Assembly (NCBI GenBank): GCA_964036195.1 | Contig: OZ038454.1 | Span: 8,680,001 to 8,744,000, forward strand | DNA: 64,000 bases | Reading direction: 5' to 3' | Source of the DNA: Sphaerolaimus hirsutus | Taxonomy: Eukaryota > Nematoda > Chromadorea > Monhysterida > Sphaerolaimidae | Shown here: one piece after another, positions 35,681-47,092 of the stretch | Layout: each line of letters opens with the position of its first letter | Numbering within the stretch: position 1 is the stretch's first letter | The notes under the pieces: model-generated | The model's database searches: none | What the model saw: only the letters and a program-made list of their open reading frames with translations | Told to the model about the DNA's origin: nothing | Translations under genes and position numbers: made by a program

Positions 35681-38600
35681 CTGAAAACAGTATTTTAAAC
35701 ATACTTAGGTGTTTAACAGAACGTGCATCAAGCGGCACACTATTCACCCAATGTGTACTGGGATGGGAGTAACGATCGAAATCAAAAATTCTAAAATATT
35801 CTGAATGCCCTATTTTACCGATGAAAAACACCCAATAATCGAACATATACAGAACCCCCCCCACAAAGTTTGTGGCACAAACTCCATTAAACACCCCCGA
35901 TCGACCCCAAACATAACTGACTTGATAAAAAGCGCAATGGATGGTTGCTGCGGTGAAGTGACCTCCATTTTTGATTCGTCCGCAGATGAGGAGCATATAC
36001 CGCTGTCTTTGCTATCATCTGTTTCTTCCAGTTGACAAGTAGGAGTTCTGCGATTTTTGGTAGGATTTTTGCAGAGTTGTTAAAAGTACGAACTTTTTCA
36101 TAGTATATTTACGTAAACGTAAACTATTTTTTTTTACTTACATATAGGGTTCAAACGGGATTCACTTTTCGCGGTAGGGATTGACTTTTTGATATTTAGG
36201 GACCGGGATCGGGGGCTTCGGGATCGTGACCACAAAATCCCGAAATTTTATGGGATTCGGGATCAGGATCCAGGATCAGGATCCCTATCAGGAATCACAC
36301 TATGTCGAGTGTTTTTTACAGTGGCGCCATCGGCGTTTTTTTTGCGCTGCGCCAGGCACAAAACGCCAGTGCTAACGCCAAATCAAAAAGCCCCGTGGCG
36401 CTTGGCGCTGGGGTTCGGAAAAGAGTCATGGCGCATTTTTTTCCATAACTAGTACAGTTAATAAAATGGAGCACGTTCAAACGACAAAATCGAACACGTT
36501 CATCGTGTTAAATGCGTTAATAATCTAACCGAAACATGCTGGGTATCGAAGCGACGCCAGTTGTGGGCGAAAAATCCTGGGATAAATTTCCATTATCCGC
36601 AGGTTGGTATGCGAAGCGCAGCGCATCCACCGTCGACTGCAGCAGCAGATAATTTTGATATCCTATCAGTGAAGTATTGGAGGTGGGCGCCTGATTGAAA
36701 AAGAATCGATTTTCAGTGAATAAATATAATGTACACACTGAAAATATATATTCATGAAAATAAAAGGAAATTCACCTTCTCAACATACTGGAAAAGTCCT
36801 TTCAAGATGCAAAGATTTGTCTCGCAGCGATCTAACAATTCAGCCGCCCCGCGCATGACCACACCCACATTTTTCTCCACATTGGAGCATGAAAATGTCA
36901 CGGTCAGGTGTTTTTTGAGTATCTTGAATATCTTCGATACAGCCAATCTGCGAAAAGAAACTTTTTAAATATAGATATTCATGGTGGCTACACTCCGCTT
37001 GGTGAAATAAAGCTAGCAACAAAGCAACAAATCACTTTGACAACTCGATTTGCCGGGAACACTATCATTACTATCTTAATGAACGAGTGAAGGCTCCCGT
37101 GGGGTAAAAATGACTGAAAACTTACTTTTCAGTTGAAAACTATTTCATAAAGCATTGTAATTAGTTGTCTAGTGGCATTGGATGGGATGCGATGGAAACT
37201 GACTTTGGCTGATCACATTCCTCCAAAATTACGTGCACCGAATCGACAACTTTGACTAGGTTACGGTAGGTGAGAGCGTGCGCGCCCAATTGTTCGGCTA
37301 GTTCAGAATCGTGGAATGCTTTAGTGCTGTAGTTGCTTCTCTCCACGAATGTCACTGCCAGCTGAGCAGGGTGTAAACTAGGGATGGCAAGCGCTTTTTT
37401 TAAGCGCTTTTTTTTAAAAAAACGCCGCTTTTTAAAAAAAAAAAGCGCAAGGGTCCCAGCGCTTTTTTTAAAAAAAAAGCGCTGGCCAAAATTTTAGTAC
37501 TCATGCACTAGGTATTTTGCAAAAATTTTTTGCGCGCAAGCGCATAATTTCACATGCAAATTGCCATTGGTGGTTGTTTTCATTGCTTTTGTAGCATTTT
37601 AGTGGCATTGCTTCTATGTATCATGTAATAATAAGTTGAGGAGATATGTCAGTGTAGTTAAAAATATCCAGCCAATGTGCTTCCACCTTTCTACAGTGTG
37701 AAACATCACTGTCATGTATTAGCCATCTTTTATAGCCAAATTTAAGCACTATACCATGCCTAACTTCACTTGCAGTCAAGAAACATTCAAAAATGTCGAT
37801 ATACATAATTAGTCGACATAAAATTGGATTTTTTTGGCAGAAATCAGCACTTATAATGCCATCAGATGATTACATAGCCATTCTATGGTTATATATCATC
37901 ACAAGTACTGCCACTCGTCTGATATACCTGTATATATTGACTCAGGACCATATTTGGGAGCTTTTTAGGTAACATCTTGACAATTTTTGAAAAAAAAGCG
38001 AAAAAAGCGCGTTTTTTTTAAAAAAAGCGCTTTTTTTAAAAAAAGCGGGGCCGTTAAAAAAAGCGCTTTTTTTCCATCCCTAGTGTAAACATATATGTAT
38101 CAATGATAATAGCAAAAGAAATTTCGAAAGCAAAAAAAATCAATTAAAAATAAAGTTTAAAATTTTTAAAGAAAAGTAAAATGGGAAATAAAATATTGAA
38201 GGAAAAGTAAAGTTAGAAGTGGGAAATAATTCAAATGAGACGTCAAAAATATTGATTCTTCCATTTTTAACTTTCCACATGATGTTGATTTTAAAAGTTC
38301 ACTGCTATGCTGGTTTTACACTTCTCAACTTTCGTAATTAACGCAGTGTCCTTTCGGAAAGCGCACAAAATCCGCGGTTCACATTTACCTGATAAACAGA
38401 CATGCCATCGCTGCCTTTGGCTCCTTTATACAGTACACGAAAGGCCTGGCTGTCGCAATCTCCCCGACTCAAACATTTACTCGCAGCCAAATTGTCGCGC
38501 ACGTTCAACGCCAATTGAAGCACCGAGCAGAGCGTGTCCGCCAAGCGCACCTGCGTCAAGATCGAGGCCGGTTACTGGCGTTTGAATGGTGAGGTATTTT

Positions 38601-39330
38601 GGCCACAAAACCATTTATTAAAAGCGGGACGAGCATCAGAGTATCAACAGAAGCATAAGTGAAAAGTGTTTAGAACCGAAGAGGGCCCACACACACCAAC
38701 CCGTTGACAACAAATGGGATTTCAACTTTACTATGTAACAGACCACTCTTAATTTTCTATCGTGAAATTTATTTTCATTTTTATGTTAGTGCGATGCTTT
38801 AAAAATTATTTAGTTTTATTTGTTTGCGATGTCAACTACTGCGTGTGCCCAAAACCGGTATACAACCTCATACACACACACACCTGAAGTCTTCTGTCTC
38901 TGAATGCGCTGGGAGTTCCAGTTGCACATCGCGGGGACGCTTGACAACCAGGGCCATACGTCACACCTTTGAGTGAATTTTCAACTGCGGTTCTGCATTC
39001 GTCGGATAAATCTCCTAGCTTATTCTCCACATCTGTAGAATTCACGGCTCTGCAGAAAGTTTTGAATGTCGCAGCGCGGTCTGCAATGAAAAGCAACGAA
39101 AATCGGATGGCGCGACACCATATCACGAGCAAAAAGAGAAAGGGGTCAATATTGGCACCTTGCCAATCGGGAGAATTTTTCTCCTTGGAGACGACAACAT
39201 CAGCCAATTCGCAATCGATGTCGGACCAAAAAGAGCGAAACTCCAGATCATGTGGTTTGACGTAACGTAAAATAGATAGCAGGGCCTCTCTCGGGTCGGC
39301 ATAACACAACGATTCCGCAGAAGCGTCCAT
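35338..39330 (-). CDS. PARPBP: PARPBP/PARI-like PCNA-interacting protein, complete gene (7 exons)
   Basis: Joining 39330-38884, 38550-38389, 37361-37204, 36947-36776, 36690-36530, 36047-35922 and 35680-35338 gives an unbroken frame of 522 residues plus stop; every junction is GT-AG and phase-compatible. The known relative is about 580 residues. It is recognised by the helicase-like middle (VRLADTLCSVLQLALNVRDN, then TFVERSNYSTKAF), the MFRTPT motif, a basic patch KVVKRKRD and a terminal PCNA box QQKLTHFF. In vertebrates PARI is recruited to PCNA at forks and limits RAD51 recombination; that role is inferred here. The start MDASAES follows AAAAG and fits family length; in-frame upstream ATGs exist. 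Confidence 0.82.
35922..36047 (-). CDS. PARPBP: PARPBP exon 6
   Basis: 126 bases, acceptor AAATCGCAG, donor AA|GTCAGT. Encodes RTPTCQLEETDDSKDSG and an acidic, serine-rich low-complexity stretch. An I-family remnant begins 25 bases upstream of the exon. Confidence 0.8.
36072..36300. repeat. I-family fragment fused to truncated C-family fragment
   Basis: CAGAGTTGTTAAAAGTAC and GTAAACGTAAAC (I), then from 36145 TAGGGTTCAAACGGGATTC with GGGATC-like repeats (C) and no matching right end. GGCGCC-type G-like text follows at 36320-36450. Confidence 0.5.
36530..36690 (-). CDS. PARPBP: PARPBP exon 5
   Basis: 161 bases, acceptor TTTCAATCAG, donor CG|GTTAGA. Encodes APTSNTSLIGYQNYLLLQST and ends IPSMF, whose arginine codon is split with exon 6 to make the conserved MFRTPT. 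Confidence 0.82.
36776..36947 (-). CDS. PARPBP: PARPBP exon 4
   Basis: 172 bases, acceptor TTTTCGCAG, donor AAG|GTGAAT. Encodes LAVSKIFKILKKHLTVTFSC and LLDRCETNLCILKGLFQYVE. Confidence 0.82.
37204..37361 (-). CDS. PARPBP: PARPBP exon 3
   Basis: 158 bases, acceptor CTGCTCAG, donor AA|GTCAGT. Encodes LAVTFVERSNYSTKAFHDSE then LVKVVDSVHVILEE. hAT element B6 starts 17 bases upstream of the exon, so the native polypyrimidine tract is nearly gone. Confidence 0.85.
37379..38082. mobile_element. B6: B-like hAT element with GCGC instead of ACGT arrays
   Basis: Ends TAGGGATGGCAAGCGC and TTCCATCCCTA, exact duplication GTGTAAAC (37371-37378, 38083-38090). The core aligns with B (TTTTAGTACTCATGCACTAG, TGGTGGTTGTTTTCATTG), but the subterminal arrays read AAGCGCTTTTTTT where B has AACGTTTTTTT. 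It lies in PARPBP intron 2, touching exon 3. Confidence 0.9.
38389..38550 (-). CDS. PARPBP: PARPBP exon 2
   Basis: 54 codons, acceptor GACGCAG, donor CAG|GTAAAT, phase 0 to 0. Encodes VRLADTLCSVLQLALNVRDN, the segment of strongest resemblance to vertebrate PARI (a leucine-rich helix then NxRDNLA). Confidence 0.85.
38884..39330 (-). CDS. PARPBP: PARPBP exon 1
   Basis: 149 codons, phase 0 end before GTGTGTGTG, so the donor lies at the head of a CA/GT microsatellite. Encodes MDASAESLCYADPREALL onward, resembling the N-terminal LCGAD region of the vertebrate protein. The same frame stays open upstream to about 39447 with earlier ATGs, so the N-terminus could be longer. Confidence 0.78.
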
Positions 39331-40147
39331 CTTTTCTTTTTTTACAAACACGCTTTTGTAGACGAATTCAAATCGCGCCAAACACGTGTATCCAAATATG
39401 TTTGCCAAATTGGAGGAACCAACTATGTACCACAGGCAAAGTGCCAAAACAGCCGTTTGGATACACCCGTTTGTACACGTACATCACATATGCGTCAACT
39501 AGTGCGCGGGTCGCCGTAAGCCAGTAGCTAAATCGCATTCCACGGCCATTATTGGTGACGCGGACAGCAATCCCGCGTCGTTTACTCTCCTTTGTACAAT
39601 ATATCCAACCGTATCCAATACATGTACAATATTCAATTGTATCCAACCGTATCCAATACAAATGTGGACTTGTGCCAACGGGACATACGTGGCCCGATCC
39701 ACCAAATTTACGCTTGAATTTACAATAGTGGAGCCGGCGGAGAATCATGCCGTATGAAGACTTGGGAACTTTCCAAAATTTTTGACATTGCTTTAAATAT
39801 AAATAGAATAGGGTAAAAATAGTATATAACCAAATATATATACAAAAATAGCGTCTTTGAAGGTGAAAATTAGCCAAATGGAGCATATTTTAGCGATTTT
39901 AAGCAAAAAATCAAGGAAAGATCACTCGGACATGGACGTGGGTCAAATCGCTCGTGGAAGTTGTACACTAGAACAAATCCTCATGTGATGCGATCCAACC
40001 GGCGGCCCAGTACGAGCGGCATAGGACGGGTAATTTGTTATTTCGCATTTTGCATTAGGGCTCTCAAACGCATTCTGTGTTCCGCCGATTTCTCGTTTCC
40101 TCATTTGTATTTCAAATAAACCTCATCAAAAAGTGCGACGACTCGCA

Positions 40148-40153
40148 TTTATT
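40148..40153 (-). promoter_or_regulatory. Candidate polyadenylation signal of POLR3H
   Basis: AATAAA on the minus strand about 80 bases after the stop codon; position fits, use not shown. Confidence 0.5.
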
Positions 40154-40234
40154 CAGCACAAGCACATATCAACAAGCCTGGCAAATAACACCGGGCGCAG
40201 TAAATAATCCAATCACACAAAATCCCTCGATGCG

Positions 40235-40375
40235 TCATGACGCCGCACCCTGTCCATCTTGTTGTTGTTCCTGATCCATCTGCTCGTCCCCGGCCTGCTC
40301 TTGTTGCTGTTCGCTGCCGTCGTCGGCTGGCGCCCACCAGTCGATGCAGCCCAGCCCCTGCTCGCCCATGGTCGC
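40235..40375 (-). CDS. POLR3H: POLR3H exon 4
   Basis: 47 codons including TGA, acceptor TATCCCCAG. ATMGEQGLGCIDWWAP aligns with the C-terminal GLxxxxWW signature; the Q/E/D-rich tail that follows is an extension beyond the vertebrate end. Confidence 0.92.
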   Translation of the reverse strand, partial: ATMGEQGLGCIDWWAPADDGSEQQQEQAGDEQMDQEQQQDGQGAAS

Positions 40376-43300
40376 CTGGGGATACAAGGGTGGATGGAAG
40401 TGTGAGCCGGATTCAATTGAGGCATCCAATTCTTAAAGTCCACATTTGTTTACTGGACTTTGCTGCAGAAGTTTTGCAAATATTCAAATGTCATACAATG
40501 GACACGCAATTTTTCACATAAAAATACCTATACGTTCAGAACAGGGGCTTACAATTTGACACTTTATTCTCAACATTTGTAACTTAATGGTACGCATGAG
40601 CGAGCCATATTGGACACGCAGCACGGGACATGAATTGAAAATGTAACTTAAAATGAGATTTACCCTATTGCCTCAATTGGACTGTATGGCGCATTTAAGT
40701 TGGCCGACTCATTAGTACGCGCTTGAAATTGTGATAATAGGGCAAATTTGGGCAATCAGTTTCCATTTGGAAGTGGAATGCTGAATTGGTTAATTTAAGT
40801 AAATCTTGCAACGTTTTCAATCAACCACAGTGGGTCTGTAAGAAAAAACTCAGTGACATATCTTAGCGAAATTTCGCATTATTTGATAACCCATGGAAAT
40901 CCTTGCAAGTATTTTAGCCTTCATTTTCCACCAGCCCTGCCACTTATCCACCCGCAGAAACGTCCCCAGTAGTGACCCTCAAAAATCACCACTAGTGATG
41001 TGAAAACGCCATGGCGCTTTTGGCGCTAGGCGCCAAAACTCTGGCGCTTTTTTTACCACTAATCACCACACAAAAACACTTCAACGCAACCCCACTCAAC
41101 CCACAATAATCTGGTAGGGCGGCTGCACACCACTGGTGTCGGCCGCGTCGCCCGTCTGCGCCAGGGGCTCCCCCTTGGGCTGGGTGCCGCTGCCGCCCGC
41201 CGCGCTCACCGGCACCGTGTCGTGGAAGCGCTCCTCCACCACGCGGAACCTGGGTTGCATATAGGGTGCCAAAAAAATTTTTTTTACGGAAAACGGAAAG
41301 GGTAAAAATTTTCCTCCGGTAAACTGAAAACGGAAAGTTGACACCCTAGTTGCATGCTGATTGGCTGGAGATCGTTTTTTGGGTGATGAGGAAATCAGGC
41401 AGTTTCTTTTTTTGGGGTGGGGCGGATTGGATGGATGCTTCCACATACTTTCACAGCGTGAAACATCACTCTCGATGTTTTAACCTCCTCTTATGACCTT
41501 ATTTAAGCACTGTCAGACAAGTCATGAACATTTGATAATAGGCAGTATACATAACAAGCCGACATAAAAATGCATTTTTTGGAGAAAAGCACCACTTATA
41601 ATGCGATCCCATGCTCCACAGCATATGTATGGCTATATGTAACACCACCAAGTATTTACAACAACTTGTCTGATACACCCCTACATGTTTACTTGGGAGC
41701 TTTTAAAAAACCGTTTAGAAAAAAACAACCGTTTCAAAAAGGGGGTAATTAAGAAACCTTTTGTCTATCACTTATCATAGGAATACAGATCTCACCAGGG
41801 GTTTGGTAGGGGGGGGGTTACCCCCCCCCCCCAAATCCGCCAGCTATCTATCTATCCCGGAGGCCCGGTCAGCTATCCATCTATCCCGGAGGCAATTTTT
41901 TCGGCTACTATCCCCTAAACCCCCCCCCCTCAAATCGTCCAGCTAAATATCTATCTATCTGGAGTGATTTTTGAAAAAATTTCGCTCAAAATCGCTAATT
42001 TTCGTACCATTTTATAGTTTTTCACCTCCAAAATCGCTAGTTCATGTTCATTATCGCTTATTTTGGCTATATATGTGCTTATATACTTATTTTTAGCTTT
42101 TTTTCACCTACTTTTAGCGATTTTTCCCCTTTTCTTTCTTCTATACTTCGGAAAACCCAATAAATTGAACCCCCGCGAACCCCCCCCCCGCCAGGAAATT
42201 TTTCAGCTATCTATCCCTCCGGAGGAGCGATTTGCCATCTATATGAACCCCCGCGGGGGTCCAAATCTACAAAACCCCTGGATCTCACCCTAATAGGCAA
42301 GTGCCTGACCTTGTAAGTTATTTGTCAAGTAAATGTAAACTGTAAAATGTCAAAGATGAGGAAATACTTCTCGACTGATCACATTTCACAGGATCTGAAA
42401 CCGACACCCGAACCATCAGTTCTCGAAGTGTCCAACGACACCGACCTGACAACTTTGCCCACATCCAGAAACAGCTTCACAGGGGCCTGTTCCTCTGCCT
42501 GCTCATCACTATCATCCGGGTCATTCGGATAGCGCCAGTACCATGCGCCGTCTTCGAAGGCGGCCGGCGAGGGCAGCTTGTCGCTGGGCACCACGATCTC
42601 GTCGAACACGCCCACCGAGAGCGTCACGCCCGCCGCCGAAGAGCTCCTGATCGTGCCCACTAGAAGTTCGTCCACAAACGGACGGAAGACCACCGTGCGG
42701 AAGGCCACTGCGGCGAGGGGTGCACGCAGTTGTTAAAAGTACTGAACTTTTTCAAGTTTCAAGTAAACGTCAAGTTGTTGTTTTTATTCACCCATGGCAC
42801 CGAGTACAGAAAAAGTAGTGAGAATTTTGAGTAAACGTGAGTAATGAGCAAACGTGAGTAAAATACTTTTCCCCTGGAAAACGTAAAGGTTTTCACACAT
42901 ATCATTAATTATCATACCTTAGCCCGTATTTTCAACTTTAAATTAGCTAGTTCTTGTTCTCTTTTGCCTATTTCAGCCTTTTGCCAAAATACATGTGCTT
43001 CTATACACATTTTCTGTCTATTTTACCATATTTTTCACTTTTTCTCCATGTTTGTTCTTGATGTTGCCTTGAAAAAGCTTATAAAAAAATCTGAAACACA
43101 TTTTTTACGTGCACAGCGGATAAACATCCACAAAAGGCCTACGTCATAGATACCGCCAACCGCTACACGACCCTCCATCACGGGCAACTTTCAACTCGCC
43201 TAAAAGAAACCCAGTGACACACCCTTAGTGTGCGAGGCACCATCATTAGGCAGCAGAAAGCTCTTGTGAACCTCCTCAAAGTCGTACACGGCGATGCACA

Positions 43301-43424
43301 GCCCCACGCCGCACACGACCTTGTTGGCGAACTTGCGCGCGCGCTCCAGCGACAAGGTGAAGTCGCCGCCGAACTGGTGCGGCGGCAGGCGCACCGTGTC
43401 CACCATGCGGGATAGTAGGAACAT
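40235..43424 (-). CDS. POLR3H: RNA polymerase III subunit RPC8, complete gene (4 exons)
   Basis: Exons 43424-43223, 42707-42446, 41249-41105 and 40375-40235 join in phase to 249 residues plus stop (human protein 204). The N-terminus MFLLSRMVDTVRLPP, then NKVVCGVGLC, LLPNDGASHTK, FRTVVFRPFVDELLVG, FRVVEERFHDT and MGEQGLGCIDWW are family hallmarks. RPC8 pairs with RPC9 in the Rpb7/Rpb4-like stalk of Pol III, which makes tRNA and 5S rRNA. Extra residues are an acidic insert (PNDPDDSDEQAEEQAP) and a Gln/Glu-rich C-terminal tail after IDWWAP. The 5'UTR may be spliced: CCACCCCAG lies just before the ATG. Confidence 0.93.
40993..41061. mobile_element. G-family micro-element G3 (69 bp)
   Basis: Ends TAGTGATGTGAAAACGCC and TTTTACCACTA, exact duplication ATCACCAC (40985-40992, 41062-41069); GGCGCT/AGGCGCC palindromes inside. 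In POLR3H intron 3. Confidence 0.75.
41105..41249 (-). CDS. POLR3H: POLR3H exon 3
   Basis: 145 bases, acceptor AACCCAG, donor ATT|GTGGGT. Encodes FRVVEERFHDTVPVSAAGG and a variable linker ending PPYQII. MITE A3 starts 12 bases upstream of the exon. Confidence 0.92.
41262..41348. mobile_element. A-family micro-element A3 (87 bp)
   Basis: Ends TAGGGTGCCAAAAAAATT and TTGACACCCTA; duplication GTTGCATA / GTTGCATG (41254-41261, 41349-41356). It consists only of the two A-type subterminal regions. Abuts the POLR3H exon 3 acceptor. Confidence 0.85.
41796..42280. mobile_element. K-family hAT-like element K1
   Basis: Ends CAGGGGTTTGGTAGGG and CAAATCTACAAAACCCCTG, exact duplication GATCTCAC (41788-41795, 42281-42288). 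Internal order: G/C-runs, CAGCTATCTATCTATCCCGG twice, AT-rich CTATTTTTAGC text, ATTGAACCCCCGCGAA, C-run, CTATCTATCCCTCCGGAGG. In POLR3H intron 2. Confidence 0.85.
42446..42707 (-). CDS. POLR3H: POLR3H exon 2
   Basis: 262 bases, acceptor CGCCGCAG, donor AG|GTCGGT. Encodes AFRTVVFRPFVDELLVGTIR, then the OB/S1-like domain start (VGVFDEIVVPSDKLPSP) and the acidic insert. An I-family repeat begins 20 bases before the exon. Confidence 0.93.
42727..42900. repeat. I-family fragment
   Basis: CAGTTGTTAAAAGTACTGAA then GTAAACGT and GAGTAAACGTGAGTAA motifs; right end not clear. K-like text continues to about 43090. Confidence 0.5.
43223..43424 (-). CDS. POLR3H: POLR3H exon 1
   Basis: 67 codons plus one base; ATG at 43424-43422, donor AAGG|GTGTGT. 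Encodes the SHS2-like N-terminal part of the stalk subunit (MFLLSRMVDTVRLPPHQFGG to NDGASHTK). Confidence 0.93.
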
Positions 43425-46400
43425 AGCCGCTGGGGTGGTGCTGTTCAGGGCACTACCTAAGTGGTTTATACTAGGATTTTTAAATTAATCTTTCTGGGAA
43501 ACGTTTTGCAGGTAGAGTGCAGTGTAAATGTGTCCATTTTGCCAGTGACCGTGCTAATTTACAGCATCATTGTTCACTGATAAGTAAACTCAAAATTTTT
43601 AAGTTGAGAATCTTGAACCCAAATAGCTTTCAGAACCAGAAACGTCACGGTTAAATAATAGTATGCTTTGTATTCACACTGAAAACCACACTAATAGTGG
43701 AATGGCAGCCAGGCTTTTTTGTGACGCCCTTCGCTCCTGGCGCCATTCTTGGCACTTGGCGCCATTTTTCTGTAACGCCCTTTTTCCGAATGACGCCATT
43801 GGCGCTTGGTGTGAAGCGTTGATCACAAACTAAGTTGTTTACAATTTTTCCAGGTATATTTATTTGGCGTCACAGCTACGTTAGCACTATTCGTTGCGCG
43901 GAAGAATGTCGACGTCGCTGCGAAGTATTTCATTCAGGCAGTCGTGATTAAACCGTATAAAAAGCGCACAATGCATTCGCCCATAAACGCACACCAAAAG
44001 CAAAAAGTCGTAAAATATGGGGGCGTGAAAAACGGAAACATTGTGCGATGCCACCACACATTCGCGTATTTATTTCTGCATCCCAAATTTCCAGTGTAGT
44101 AGTTGAATAAACTTTATCAACTACGAAACCAATGGCGGCCCACACTCTAGTTGACACTGGTCAACGTATCTGTCAACTCAGATTTCGGCTTCACGTGTCG
44201 CAGAGCGAACTCCAAATGCACATGCGGCAATGTTGAAAAGAAATATTACGGCCAGTGTATTCCAAGATCGCTCTGCGACACGTGAAGCCGAAATTTGAGT
44301 TGACACAGACCAGTTGACACACGTGTGTCAACAACTGTGTGGACTGCCATAAAAACAAGACAATCAAAACTCAAGAGCATAAATAAATGTCGGAAATCAA
44401 CTGTACCTCAGTACTCCAGAAAATTTAGAATGCAGAACTCTAAAAACTACTGCTATGCGCTACAATAACTTGTAATTTGTTGACAGTCCAATACATAAAT
44501 ATACAAATTATGATTAAGATCAACAGTATAACGGCATGACTTGAATTAACGACTATAGGTAAAGATCCGCACCTAGTAAAGAGATGTATGAAAAAATACA
44601 AGAACAAATAGTTACCAAAAGTAACGGTAACAGGAGAAAAATATTTTTATTTGGACCTTTTTTGACACTGAGAAGGTGCAGAAATTTTCCACGGCAATTC
44701 CCAGACAAATATGTCCCCAAATATTACGAAGTACAAAATCACAAAAACTAAGGCTGAAATTTGGATCACAGAACAAAAAATAATCTAGGAGGGGAGAGTT
44801 ATGTGGGAACCGCCCAAAAGCAAATATTGTCAGCACCTTCAAGAACTCTGTTGTACACTATAAAACACAGTTCTTTTTAGTGCAATAAAAACCATTAGAA
44901 CAGCTTTTCAAGACATGTTATCCACGGGAGACACTGTCTCAGTTAGGGATGGCAAAAAAACTTTTTTAAACAATGTACAGATTAAAAATCGATTGCTATC
45001 CCTAGCCAATGTATGTTGTGAAGAAAAATTTGTCATCCATCAAAGGCAATACACAAAATGATATTCCATTTACTTGATGCTCCAATGTATAAAATTTATA
45101 TTTTTTATATCATCAGGCATAGAGCAACCAAAACAACAGAAGCAAACCAACTTGCCTAAATGACAAATGTTGCAGCCAGCAAAATATTCATCTAACCTCC
45201 TCAAAATAAAGGTTCCACCCACAGCAGATAAATAAATAAATGTTTATTTCATTTGCCTAAGCTAATAAATATTTATCACCGAAAAAAAATCAGAAAAAAA
45301 AACAAAGTAATAATTCGCAGTGCATGTTGAATTTCTAAGCTGAGCTGAAGCCGTCAAGCTGCAATCAAAAAAAGCACAAACAAAATTTATTTAAACAGTG
45401 GGCAGGCATGGTAATTGTGATGTGAATCGACGGATAGATAAATACAAGAAAATATACATACAATGCTAAGGAATGCTAGTGTCAACTGACTGCGGATTTC
45501 TTTATCTGCACAAATTGTCAAATAGCGACAGATTTACATAAACCATTGTATTTGCTACAGGATAAATATTTATATTGTACATTAACATGTCGAACTTATG
45601 CATGCATTTGGTCGTGCATTCAGAAATTTCCTGTCACAATTTTTCACAGTTATTGTAGGTTTTTCATCACAGTAGATTTTTTATGTTGATATCATCATTA
45701 CACAAATCAATTCCATAGAAAAATATGAGGATTACCATCTAAACAGATGTTCCATTGGGAAAAATAAATTCATTTCTATCCGAAACTTCAAATTCAGACC
45801 AAATACATAAAAATGTATAAAATATGTACCTAGGGTGGATGTACCGAAAGTCTTAAAAAGGAATAGAAATGACCTAAGCGCCCTGCAAACAACGAGAATA
45901 AGCAAAAATCTATCTATCCATAAATTTCCAGCATTACGCAATATAGGGTAAATCCGATTATATAGCAGATAAATTGAATACCCTAAATGATCAGAAGGAA
46001 GTTTTCGCGAGTCCGATCACAAAAATACGTAAGATTCCACTGTCACATAGAAACCATCTGCAAAAAGTCTAAATAAAACATCGCTTGGGCACAATTTGCC
46101 TTCATACGCGCCCAACATCCGAGCAAAGTACATATTTAATTACAAATGGCGTGTATGAAAGCAAAAGTTGTGCAGAAACCAACCCATAGTAGTAACACAC
46201 AGAAATTGCAAAACTGACGCCGCCGCCAGCGGACCAATTATCGATGAGAGAAAATCCGACTCCGCCCACATCGACCAAAGTGTGTCGATCGGCGGTGTTG
46301 ACGTCGACTCTGGCGGCGCACTTCAAGGAAACAGCCGGGACGCATATTGAATAGGACGCCATATGCGCGGACGATGCACAGATGAAGGTAAAGTATCAAA

Positions 46401-47092
46401 CGGCAGTAACTTGTGTTCCTGCGAGGGGAACTGGCGTGAATTTTGATTGCGAAATGACGTCATCAAAAGAGGAATGTAACTACGCACAAAATGTGATAAT
46501 CAGAACTACTCGCAGAAAGAGCCCAAAACAGCACACGCGGCACAAACAGGAGAACGCAAAGAATTTGATCATATCATTCAATCACGCGAGTTGATTTTGA
46601 GTCGATTATAAAGCGATTTTTTTCCGCGGCCCGCCACCAAAGCGACTACCCATGTAACAGGTACATTCTACATAGGTAAATACAAACGCTTTTTAGTTGT
46701 TCTACATCTGGGTAAGCTTGTAAGTAATTAGACCTTGTAAAGTGTCAAAGATATGCTTTGCATGACATTTTACAAGACATTTGCCACTTTACTTTACACT
46801 TTACAGGGTCTGGGATTGACACCAGGAGTTACAGTAACCAAAATTCAATTTGCCCGAAAAATTTTCTGACTGCACGGTATGAAATTAAAATTCAGAAATT
46901 GAAATTATGGCTCAAGAACCACGCAAGGAAACTGGCAGTGTATAATTCACAATTGAACAATTGTCGGGCAATTTAAATTCCATCACAGATGACAAAGAGT
47001 AGTCCATCACCAAGTGACACGGTCAGATTTACATGTGCAAAATACATATGCACAATATGCAACCAAGCTGGACTTACTGATGCGAAAACGCC
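43425..47092. other. POLR3H-adducin intergenic region, no gene recognised
   Basis: Contains a G-like element (about 43690-43815, GGCGCCATT repeats), an L element (44141-44342), and an O copy (about 46737-46828). 46160-46350 is moderately GC-rich and could hold a promoter or untranslated exon of POLR3H, but I see no decisive signal. 44350-46100 is plain AT-rich DNA. Confidence 0.4.
44141..44342. mobile_element. L-family inverted-repeat element
   Basis: Ends CACACTCTAGTTGACAC / GTGTCAACAACTGTGTG. Arms include AACTCAGATTTCGGCTTCAC with GTGAAGCCGAAATTTGAGTT and a CGCAGAGCG block. Confidence 0.6.

Noticed and set aside
40237-40521. 94-codon plus-strand frame opposite POLR3H exon 4
   Set aside because: Antisense shadow; the minus-strand reading matches RPC8.
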